64,000 nucleotides of DNA, taken from Sipunculus nudus. Taxonomy: Eukaryota > Annelida > Sipuncula > Golfingiida > Sipunculidae. Under the pieces are notes generated by a model. That model worked only from the letters and a program-made list of their open reading frames with translations, searched no databases and was not told the origin of the DNA. The translations under genes and the position numbers were made by a program. Position 1 is the first letter of the stretch; the number at the start of each line of letters is the position of its first letter. The stretch lies in assembly GCA_026874595.1 (NCBI GenBank), contig CM049308.1, positions 42,727,327 to 42,791,326 of the forward strand, written 5' to 3'. Positions 23,480-34,205 of this stretch are shown in pieces.

Positions 23480-25016
23480 AATGGACTGATACCTTTATTT
23501 CATTTTCAAGGGAATAATGCATTTAAGTTTATTTTAAAGCCTATTTTTTTAGCATATCCACTTTTCCTTCAATTAATAGTTTTTATCATATTCATTTTTT
23601 ATTTACAAGTTTTATAAATTTATAATAAAAAAAATCTGAAAATATATGTTAAAATATCAGAATTCTAAATTGCAATCATTATTTAACATGAGTTTAGCTC
23701 ACATTGGGTCATATTATGCACACACATATATTTTATTATTTTTTTTTCAATCACAAATGTTTAAACTGAATACAAAAGAAAATATACCACAACATGGCAT
23801 CTTCAAGATTATTCCTTTAATCACTATTAAAAGTTTTGTACACTGGAGTTTTCAGTACATGCTTAATTTTATTCACCCAAATAAAAGATTCAGTAAATTT
23901 GATAAAATAAAAACATTTTTTTTCAAATAAAGTATACACACTGATGGTTGAATGAGGGAAAAACAATATCATTGTGCTAATTACTATCTCAGCTATAATT
24001 TAATATTCAATTTCACACCTGGTGAAGTTTTCTACTGTTCTGAAGCAAGGAATTCCTTATCTGATGAACATCCACACATCCATTTCATAGCAATACACCA
24101 CTTGGTGGACACAATTAAATGTGCACTTTAATCATTGTAACCCTGGCGGTACAAAACAAAATCTAAAATGTAGCATAGCCTAGATGAAGAATGAATCAAA
24201 TACAGAAATTGATAACATTCATTAAGTTTATGCACCATTAGGGGGGGGGTATGCAGGGCAGAGGGGAAGCCTGCCATTAGTGGCCAAGCTGAGCCAAGGC
24301 AAGCTGCCTGGAGTGGGTTACATAACACAGGTGAAGGCTGTACTACTAGGTGGGCTTGATGTAAACAACACTTGACATGATGTATAAAAATTTGAATAAA
24401 AGCTACTCGATTCAATCAATTCCTTTGAAATTTTAGATTTTAAAAGATTAAATCCTTATGTATATATGCTGTGAAAATTAAATTAACAGTGCTTACAGGG
24501 AAGAAAAGTGCCATGGCCAAAGTTGGACAAAATTTAAGGTATTGATTTACTATTTATGCTAATAAATTAAAAAAAATTGTGAAATTCAGATCTAATTTTG
24601 GTAAACAATTGAATCTTGATTAAATAAAGTTATATAACTGAAAAAGTCTCCAGCTTCAGCAATTCTCATGTTAAGTGAGTAAATATATTTCCTGATTTTT
24701 TTTTAAATTGCATTATATTTGGGCCTATAACTTCAAAACAATACAAAATACTGATCTAATATTTGGGATGTACATAGAAAATGTATAGAAGAATAACCAT
24801 ACTAAATATGATCAAAAACAGATCAGTGGTTTTGATATTAGGTAGCCTTGCATTGTAACAATGGCTTTTTTATGGAAAACTTAGGTTTTTCCTTAATATC
24901 TCTAAGGAACGAAGTCCTAATGACCCAATTTTTGGTATGGTAGGAGATTTTTGGGACAGACGACAGACAAAGGACCAAGACTATAGCTCAGATGACTTAT
25001 AGTCAGCCGAGCTAAA
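23480..25016 (+). mobile_element. Large dispersed repeat, segment colinear with 53693-55100
   Basis: The sequence from ACCTTTATTTCATTTTCAAG through the G-run (24241-24249) to about 24640 matches 53693-54840 in order. The 3' end at 24984-25014 is the hairpin tail (TAGCTCAGATGACT, loop TAT, AGTC..GCTGAGCTA) followed by A residues. The body holds the 0.67-kb unit that starts with GTGCCATGGCCAAAGTTGG. No coding capacity found. Confidence 0.7.
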
Positions 25017-25166
25017 AAAAATTAAACCTCTCTGAAGTAGTGCATCAATTATTCTTTGTGAAAGAGCTTGATGCCATAATGACTTTACATATTCCCATTT
25101 GCTTATTATTTCAGAGTGTTGTCCCAATGTAAACATAAGTTTTGAAAAGTTCAGACTTTCCTGGAG

Positions 25167-25700
25167 TGTCAGAGCCAGCGGGAGGACATGAAATAATCCG
25201 TAAGTATTAATATAAAAGAAGCCAAGGGTAGTTGGTAATTATCAGTCAACTGTCCTGTTATAAAGAGGAAGTTTCATTGTATAGCTGACCAGAGGGGATA
25301 AAAGTTGTTTCCATTTGTTTGGAGAGGGAGTGCTCAGGTCTTAACGGGGCAAAGAAGAATACTGTTACCAGAGGTTAGATGTCTTAGTGATAGAACCACT
25401 GGAGATTCAGAAGATCAAGATAGATTCAACACAGCATGGATGTTTTATATTGTGGACTGTCTTCTCTGAACCAGCGTGGGTGATTGTTGCACGTCTTGGA
25501 CAGATAATTACCGGTGGATATTACTCAGAGTGATCTTTGTTGTTTTTAACCCTAGACTTTCTATTTGTTCAGCCAAACCTTTTCTTTTTTTTTATTTTTT
25601 TTTGGTAGAAGTAATTGCCTCCATTGTTATGCTGCCTCATCTCAATCTTATTTTAAGTATATGCATCTGCAGAGTTCTATTTTGGTTTGGGTCTGTGACA
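25167..25700 (+). mobile_element. Possible solo LTR, second type
   Basis: It begins TGTCAGAG and ends CTGTGACA, so the ends are inverted (TGTCA/TGACA) as in many LTRs. A TATA-like GGGATAAAAG lies about 130 bp in. The order of short words downstream (GTGGACTGTCTTCTCTGAA) parallels the solo LTR at 20935 (TTGGACTGTTATTCTCTGAG). The flanks TGGAG and GGACA do not match, so there is no target duplication to confirm it. Confidence 0.35.
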
Positions 25701-25884
25701 GGACAGTAGCCCTTGCTTCCTATCATTTTATTTTTGTATCCGTGTTACAGCCCTGTGTTTTCCACACTGAGAAACCCACAAAGATTCACTCATTTGTCAG
25801 TGATACACAGATGTGTGGCACAGCCTTAAATTATAAGTCTGCAGAGGGATCACCCTGGGTGTGGTTCACTGAGGGCTGACCATC

Positions 25885-27240
25885 AACAAGGGACCCATGG
25901 GTCACGGCTCTCAGCTGTTATATATGATAAAAATTATGATTTGGGAATGAGGCACATGCTGGTTTTGTGTGGTAATAAATATAAGCTTTATTATGAGTTG
26001 TTGGTGTTTAGCTTATGTACGATTTTGATAGTATCTTTGGAGACAGGGAAGAGGATTGATTTCATTTATTTGATTAACAAATGGAGTGCTATTGTCAAAC
26101 ATATTTTGACTTGGCCATATAACTTATAAGCAGCACATATAATGAAAGATTTTAACTATTTATTAAAATTAAATAACAAATATTGTGTCAATATAATCTT
26201 TATTAAAAAAATAATAAGAAAATCATATGACTTTTTAAAATAAAATATAACTCAAATGATTATTAAAATAATATTATTTAATATTATCATGAATGCATTC
26301 ATGAATACATTTTGAAAGTATCTGCACTGGTATTCAAATACATTCATTTTTACCTGAATTCCCATTCTTATGCAATAAAATTTTTTAATGCAGTACATAT
26401 TCATATTCGTATTCAAATACATTTGCAAAGCATTCGCACCATGTCTAGTATTTATTCAGTTTTAGCCAAACAATGATGTTGAGAATCCAGAATATACAAA
26501 ATTCACAAATTTAAATAATGATCAAAGTACCTGGTTTTATGGCTTTTATTCATATTAAAAAAATAAATGTAATATATTCACTTTGGACTACTTTCACATC
26601 AATCTACACACTATACACAGTAGGAATCTAGATTAATATTATCAACTGCATCTTTGTCTATCATTAATTTCCTTCATATGACCCTTAATGATTAGTAATG
26701 AATAATAGGATTTATTTTTTTTATCATTAAAATTGAACTGAAAAATACCATAGGTGACTGCATGGTGTTATTTGGATAACATTGACATTAACATTCTATC
26801 CATCCATACAAGTTTCTTACATCATCAGTACCTGTAAATTAATTTCCTGTTACTCATCAACTAACAAATTCCTTTTGTATTGATTTTTCTTTAATTTGTT
26901 ATTAAAAACCAATAAAAATTTATTAATTTATTGTTTATTGTTATGTTGTTTTTCAAAACAACTACTAGGTGGGTTGGGTTGGACACCTGGATCAACTAAC
27001 TATGGCTGGGCATTAGCTGCCTGGCTGCCCCAATGTATGCCTCGTCTCAGGTGTGCCTAATTTGTTGAAAGGTCAACAAGGTTAACATACAGGTGATTGT
27101 TGAGGGGCTGGGAAGAGCCTGGTTCTGACATGGTCTCATTAAAACATTAATGAAAGCTACAATTTTTGGCCGATTTCTTTCAGCTTTCTGAACTACAAAG
27201 ATGAAATCCTTATGTGTGCATGATATGAAAATTATATCAA
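25885..27240 (+). mobile_element. Large dispersed repeat, head segment (paralogue of 51937-53253)
   Basis: It opens with the family head AAGGGACCCATGGGTCACG, then GCTCTCAGCTG. It is then colinear with 51937-53253 over about 1.3 kb, sharing CACATGCTGGTTTTGTGTGG and the ATTCATGAATG block. It is interrupted at 27240 by the Helitron-like insertion and resumes at 30820. Confidence 0.75.
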
Positions 27241-27717
27241 CTAGCAATCACCCGTGCTACGCACGGTTTGGGGCGAACGTGACAATCCGGATGGTGGTAT
27301 CGGAAATCCATCGAAAATCCTGAAATACGGAAAATCATACAAATCGCCTTACGCTATTAATTTATAGTTCCATTATATGTATAGTGTTGTGGATAAAAGT
27401 CTTTCGGGATTGTTTCGGATCAGCGTACAGTGGCACACAGTCTCTTGAATTAAGCCAGTCCCTAAAATGTGGTCGGGGTCTTTGACAAATAGTCACCTAC
27501 ACATATACCATGTGACATGAGAAACTTATCTATAGTATCACATATACATACAAAAGAAATCGTCCAAAGAATAGACCTTAGACGAAAATGCAAAAAGAGA
27601 TTTATTTGTGGAAATAGTAAGAATAATGGCCAAGACTAATACGCAATAAGCATACATACTGAATGAATTATTTAAAGTCTTTCAAAACAAAGAGTATTAC
27701 ATAAACATCATTGAAAA

Positions 27718-29746
27718 CTAGAATACGGGTAGTCGACAAGCGACTACGTGGATCCGCCAAAATCAGAGGACGGGTAAAGTGAGGCATGGATTGAGTGGCA
27801 AGGGGATATAGAGTTACATGTGTTAAATATTAGAATGGATCTCTGCCACATAAACATGATTGTAGGTGGCGCCACCTGTTATTTGAACGAGAAACTATCC
27901 AAGATATATACACATGCAAAATTTCATGTGGAAAAGTCAAACCACTGCAGAGATATGAGTGATTTTATCCCACAGCAGACAAACAGATGGACGCTGTGCA
28001 AAAATGGCTGCAGGTGGCGCCACCATTTTTGTTTATGTTATAAAGCTATCCAAGGGCTACTTTTGTGTAAAAAAATTTTCCTGATTGGTTGAATGAGTCT
28101 GGAGATATAAGCATGGATGTCTCGACGTGAACGTGAATGTAGGTGGCGCCACCTGTCATAAAATCAAGAAAGCTATGCGGGATGTATAAGCATGCTGAAT
28201 TTCAGGTAATTTGGTCAAACCACTGCAGAGATATGAGTGATTTTAACCAAAGACAGACAAACAGATGGACGCTGTGCAAAAATGGCTGCAGGTGGTGCCA
28301 CCATTTTTTGTGTATGTTATAAAGCTATCCAAGGGCTACATTTGTGTAAATTCTTTTTCCTGATTGGTCAAACAGTTCCCGAGATATTAGCTTGGATGTC
28401 TGCAGTGTTAACGTGAATGTAGGTGGCGCCACCTGTCAGAAAATCAAGAAAGCTATCTAGGATGTATAAGCATGCCGAATTTTAGGTGAATTAGTCAAAC
28501 CACTGCAGAGATGTGAGTGATTGTAACCCCAGGCAGATGAACAAATGGACACTGTGCAAACATGGTTGCAGGTGGCGCCACCTTTTGTTGTGTATGTTAT
28601 AAAGCTATCCCAGGGCTACATTTGTGTAAAATATTTTGCCAGATCGGTCGAAGCGGTTCCAGAAATATATGGGTTTATGTGTGGAGTGTTAACGTGAATG
28701 TAGGTGGTGCCACCTGTCATAAAATCAAGAAAGCTATCTAGGATGTATAAGCATGCCGAATTTTAGGTGAATTAGTCAAACCACTGCAGAGATGTGAGTG
28801 ATTGTAACCCCAGGCAGATGAACAAATGGACACTGTGCAAACATGGTTGCAGGTGGCGCCACCTTTTGTTGTGTATGTTATAAAGCTATCCCAGGGCTAC
28901 ATTTGTGTAAAATATTTTGCCAGATCGGTCGAAGCGGTTCCAGAAATAGATGGGTTTATGTGTGGAGTGTTAACGTGAATGTAGGTGGTGCCACCTGTCA
29001 TAAAATCAAGAAAGCTATCTAGGATGTATATGCATGCCGATTTTTAGGTGAATTAGTCAAACCACTGCAGAGATATGAGTGATTTTAACCCCAGGCAGAT
29101 GAACAAATGGACACTGTGCAAACATGGTTGCAGGTGGCGCCACCTTTTGTTGTGTATGTTATAAAGCTATCCCAGGGCTACATTTGTGTAAAAAATTTTT
29201 CCGAATCGGTCAAACGGTTCCCGAGATATATGGGTTTATGTGTGGAGCGTTAACGTGAATGTAGGTGGCGCCACCTGTCATAAAATCAAGAAAGCTATCT
29301 AGGATGTATACGCATGCCGAATTTTAGGTGAATTAGTCAAACCACTGCAGAGATATGAGTGATTTTAACCCCAGGCAGATGAACAGATGGACACTGTGCA
29401 AACATGGTTGCAGGTGGCGCCACCTTTTGTTGTGTAGGTTATAAAGCTATCCCAGGGCTACATTTGTGTAAAATTTTTTCCAGATCGGTCAAACGGTTCC
29501 CGAGATATATGGGTTTATGTGTGAAAACAGACGCACAAACGGACGCTGGGCAGAGATGAAAGGTCAGAGGTCAAGGTCACTTGGTTAGGCACCAGTTCAC
29601 ATGTGACCCGATAATTTGTGTAAGTTTCGGAAAAATCTGTCCAGTAGTCTCAGAGGAGTTCTCCGGAAACGAACGCAGCAGCGGCGGCGGCGGAACCCAG
29701 TCAAAAACATAGTATCCGCAAAACTTCGTTTTGGCGGATACAATGA
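27718..29746 (-). mobile_element. Nested Helitron-like/HINE-like element with internal tandem array
   Basis: The minus-strand 3' end has a perfect hairpin GTAGTCG/CGACTAC, then CCGTATT and CTAG (27721-27718). At the other end lies a short inverted repeat, GTATCCGCCAAAAC against GTTTTGCGGATAC (about 29712-29741). A relative of GTATCCGCCAAAA also sits next to the 3' hairpin, making short terminal inverted repeats. A 3' stem-loop, short asymmetric inverted repeats and a central tandem array are the described traits of Helentron-associated non-autonomous elements. That subclass is an inference. Relatives: 48364-49155, 56253-57265, 42600-43305. Confidence 0.6.
27825..29530. repeat. 280-bp tandem array (about six copies), each a dimer of ~140-bp modules
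   Basis: The point ACGTGAATG recurs at about 27854 (variant), 28131, 28411, 28692, 28973 and 29253, giving periods of 277-281 bp. Each unit contains two copies of the palindrome GGTGGCGCCACC about 140 bp apart. Each palindrome is followed roughly 70 bp later by a GAGATAT-type phrase (AAACCACTGCAGAGATATGA and AACGGTTCCCGAGATAT). The unit is therefore a dimer of diverged half-units. The third and fourth units are nearly identical, indicating recent expansion. Confidence 0.9.
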
Positions 29747-30819
29747 AATGGCACATGCATGTAAAAGGAACAAATACCAGCACAAACTTATTAAATTTAC
29801 AATTTTACAGGAGTTTTACATTTGTTATTGCTGTAATGATGAAAAATCTCCATTTCAAAACATTTTAAGTCAATATTATGTATTTACAACTTTGGTAATT
29901 CCACTCTACACGTGTACACTTCACACTGTACCAACCACGACGTGAATTTGGTTAACAAATTTGTACATCTGTTACATAGTAGGCGTAGGCCTACATTGCG
30001 TTGGTGATTATTTGTTAAGGACCTAAACCTAATGCAAGGCCCTGGACTTCGTGCGACCGGTGTGATCGTTTGGTACTTAGACACCGCATTCGTCAATTTT
30101 ACCCCTCCCCCCCCCCCCCCCCGCAAAATTGTTATTTTGATTTTCATCTTTAATGAAGATAAAATAATACAATTTTGATTAGATTTCTTTTGTTATGGAG
30201 TGCTTTTGCCTGTTTAGCAAAACAATTCTGTTATTTCCATACTTTTTCCTGATCATATAACATTTTTATCGAAACATACAAAACAAAAGTAAAATATCGC
30301 CCGCCCACACATGTTCTGAAATAAAATGCCTGAGAATCAAACCCTTTTTTTGTCCTAACCAAAATTCCTTTCACCCGGTAGATGTGCGCTCAAGCATATC
30401 AGGTCATGTGAAGGAGCTCTCTTTTTGCAACCCCCCGGTCGAAGGAAGGCCTGCAAAACATCTTTCAAAGATCCCCCCTTTGAGAAGGGATCGCCGATGG
30501 GGATGATTTCGGGCCAGTGACCACAAATATAAGGAAACCCCAAATGGAGCCCCCGGAGTAAAACTCTGTCCCGCCATCACACTTGCTGTGGCTATTGTGT
30601 TACCGGGCTCGAAGACACAAAGAAAAGAGGCGCCCACAGGGGAGCAAATATTAAAATTATTAATTATGCACGTAATATGCAAATATTGTAAATAAAAGTG
30701 GGTGGAATCTCCTCAGACAAACCCAGAGCGTATGGACATCGAAAATCACGGCAATCCGTACGGTGGTATCAAAGGATACGGAAAATTACAAAAATCGCCT
30801 TACGCTATTAATATATAGA

Positions 30820-31697
30820 TAGTACTCCTAGGAAACAAACGTGCCATGGTCAAATTGGGCAAAATTTAAGGTACTAATTTATATTTATACTAAAAATTTA
30901 TAAAATTTGAAAAATTCAGGACTAATTTTGGGTATTCAATTGAATCTTGATAAAATAATGTTACATCCCTGACAAAAACTCTCTAGCTTCAGCAATCCTC
31001 TTGTTAAGGGAGTAAATATATTTCTTGATTTTTTAAAAAGTGCATTATGTTTGGGCCAAAAACTTAAAATACTGACATCATTTCTGGCATGTGCATAGCA
31101 AATGTTTAGAAAAATATGTATATTTTTATATGATCGAAGTCAGATCAGTGGTTTTGATATTAGGCAGTCTTAAAGTGTAACAATGGGTTTTTAATGGAAA
31201 AATGAAGTTTTTCATTAATATCTTAAAGGAATTAAGTCCTAGTGACCAAATTCTTGGCATGGTAGGGGATTTTGGAGACATCTAACTGTATGCCAAATTT
31301 AAGGAACTTAGAGCTGAAGCTTGGGAGCTGAGCTCTAGAAAACTGCATAACACTAGCTTGATGTAAACAATATGTGACATGGTGCTTGAAAAGTTGAATA
31401 AAATCTAGTTTTTGATCAACTGGTTTCAAATTTTTGGTGGTAACAGTTGAAATGCTAACAAAAGCATGCTTCGAAAATTAAATCCACAGCAATTACAGGA
31501 AAAAAACGTGCCATGGGCAAAGTTTGGCAAAATTTAAGGTACCAATTGTTTATTTTTGCAAATATTTTAATTAATTTTAATATTGGATTACGGTTTCAAA
31601 ACGTGCCACATCTATGGACAGATGGACGGACAGACGGACGGACAGACGGACAATGGACCACGACTATAGCTCAGATAACTTATAGTCAGCTTAGCTA
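30820..31697 (+). mobile_element. Large dispersed repeat, continuation after the insertion, with hairpin tail
   Basis: It resumes with GGAAACAAACGTGCCATGG, equivalent to 53268. It contains two tandem 0.67-kb units (starts near 30840 and 31505), a GGAC/AGAC microsatellite (about 31615-31653), and ends with the hairpin tail at 31667-31697. It is colinear with 54725-56001. Confidence 0.75.
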
Positions 31698-31705
31698 AAA
31701 ATCTT

Positions 31706-31786
31706 ATCTGTTCTCGGCTGAGATTTGAACTCATGACCACTCGGCTTTGATTAACGTGCTCTACCCCTGGACCACAGAAGCTGGTT
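31706..31786 (-). ncRNA. tRNA-like sequence (pseudogene or SINE head)
   Basis: On the minus strand TGGTCCAGGGG fits a pol III box A, and AGTTCAAATCT about 45 bases later fits box B. The acceptor arms do not pair properly and a clean anticodon arm could not be drawn. I read it as a tRNA-derived relic, not a working tRNA. Confidence 0.35.
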
Positions 31787-31789
31787 GTT

Positions 31790-34205
31790 TAGAATGAACC
31801 TGGAATACATGTCACTCTGAGAATGTTGTGACACATACAGTAAGAAGTAAATGGCTCAGGAGCTAGAAATCAGCTGCTAGGTGCTGTACTGGTGGACACT
31901 GTATCTGAGATGGTTCATGTATCAGAATATAGAAAGAAACGGCCTCTGTCGAGTATACAGGATTAAAACATCAAATATACCTGGGTCATATACAAGAAAA
32001 AATCAATATAAACACAACATAAAACAGATGTCTTTATTTTATATGCATGAATTATACAATTGCACATGCCAGTTTGGAAGTAACATTTTAAATGCCCAGT
32101 GCTTGGAAAGTCTTATCCTGGACAGGAAAAAACCATGTCAGATCTGGAGTTCAGTCAGGTGAAATAATGCCCTTTATCATCAGCCTCTATTAGTAATCAT
32201 ATGCTTAACAATCTGTGACAGCTTACTGATTAACAGGTAGTACCTAGACAGTTGCTTGTACAATAACATTCACAAGACAAACAGTGAGAACAAGAGAGCT
32301 GAACCAGCACCATATAACAAAGTAATACATATTTACCCAATACCCGTAATTTAGAAATAGAAAGGTTCATGGAATAAAACTCTCACACTGCTGCACACAC
32401 CATGGCAGATACAATATGTAATTGTACAATTAAAAATATATAAAGTTCCTTTGATAGTAAAAGCTAATATATGTTATCCTATGATAATGAACTACAATCT
32501 ATTTCTGTACAATTATTAAAATCATTCAAAGATTACAGAGACTCCTGATTAACTGGATTTATCTCTGTTCAAAATAAGAGAAAAAAGCAAGTGCATGCAG
32601 ATCTGCCACCACATATACCATTACATGGTAAACTCATGTTAAGACATGATAAGACATGATTTGTCACAATACTAATGTCATGATTTCTGATATAGATACA
32701 GAGCCACTGAACTGTCCTTGACTTTTCATCTACAAAATTTATATCAGTGACAAATGTGTGACAAATTTGTGAATCAGTGTGCAAACCACAACAGTGACAC
32801 ATGTAGATAGTCATATATGTCACAGACACTTATTCACAGACACATTTGAAAATTTCATATTTGCATATGCATTTTCTATGCATACCTACAAGAAATTCTG
32901 CATTTGGATTGAAATGTAGAACTGGATACATTTGGTTTTTAACTGCAAATTCAGTTCTGAAATGCTATCTCAGAATAATATCACAACCAACTTTATTAAG
33001 AATTATGTTACAATTTTTCAATAACATATTCAATCATTACAGCTTACCCCACAGAGTAAGATTAATTACAATATACAAAATAAACTGACACAAGTTGACA
33101 AAATAAAATACAAGTTCAAATAAAATTGTACATGCATTTGCTTTTGCTTATGTTTAATCACATTTGCATTTCATTTGTTTGAACAACTTGAATTAGCATT
33201 TAAATGTTGTGTGTTACATTTAAACCAAAACTGGTGTGTGACTGTACAAATGACATGAGTAACAAAGATGTAACTTGTATAACCTGTGTACATGCTGCCA
33301 GGAGCAGAACTGTCCAATCAACATCAACTATCTATTTCATGATTTGTTGTGTGCCAATAGATGGTTTCCATTTTAATATAAAACAAAATAAATGACACAA
33401 TGAAATTTCAATTAATACATACAGAATGATATTGTGAATAGTTAGTGTGATTTCGAATGATTTGATGTATTCATACTGAGTGACAATATGCAAATCTTAT
33501 AACGTTTTTACTTTCACTTAAACATTATACAGCTGTATAAAATGTGTTTAGTGAATATACCTGGGTAATTAAGTCCCAAATGTATTTTAATAATCAGCTT
33601 TACATGGTCACATGCCATCTGCATTCAACCTAATCATTTATAATGTATAACTGCCAGGAAATGTTTTATCGGAGACAAATATTACAGAGGTAAATTCATA
33701 AAACTTGTATTGTATAATAAAATAATAAAAAGTTAAAAAGTCTGTCATTGTGTCATGTGTACCAACATTCACAAATACAAGGGTTGCATTTACCATGCTG
33801 TACACACAACAGTTAAACTAGTCTGATTTACATTTACAACGTCCCCTGAAAACTTATGCTGATATTGAGGCAGCAGCCCTGTCAGTGAGTATTCATATAA
33901 CAATCAGATGGTAGCCATGACAAAACAAGATCATCAAATTCATATAAATGACAAATATAAGTTAAGTAAGTGTCACAAAAATTCATGATTGAGTTCTTTC
34001 TCTACCTATACTGGAAATTATCCCTATAAAAACACTAAAGATATAAATGACAAATATATAAGTAAGTCATACCTATACTGGAAATTATCTATGTAAACAC
34101 TGCAGGGCAATCTACTGACACTTCCATTGGCCTCTGTGGAGAAATGAACCCAAATGTGCAGCTATAAAACCATAGCCATACAACCCATCCCTGGTGTTAC
34201 TGATA
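31790..34205. other. Low-repeat AT-rich sequence, nothing recognised
   Basis: No exon or RNA gene could be supported on either strand. Its relative lack of dispersed repeats is notable in this window, and it could include untranslated sequence of an unseen gene. Confidence 0.35.

Larger units (their letters stand above)
27241..30819 (-). mobile_element. Composite Helitron-like insertion, 3.6 kb, with empty site in paralogue
   Basis: On minus the 5' end is TCTATATATTAATAGCG (30819 downward) preceded by A. The 3' end is the hairpin CCGTGC/GCACGG, then GTGATTG, then CTAG (27244-27241) followed by T. The host repeat reads ...ATATCAA before it and TAGTACTC... after it. The paralogue at 53253/53254 reads through this point without the insertion and without a gap, so the target was AT and nothing was duplicated. 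A second, degenerate 5' end lies inside at about 27366, so the first 125 bp look like a complete mini-element. A further hairpin-CTAG family is nested at 27718-29746. No Rep/helicase is encoded. Confidence 0.75.

Noticed and set aside
27825-29530. CRISPR array
   Set aside because: Units are 280-bp tandem repeats in eukaryotic DNA, with no short repeat-spacer alternation and no cas genes.
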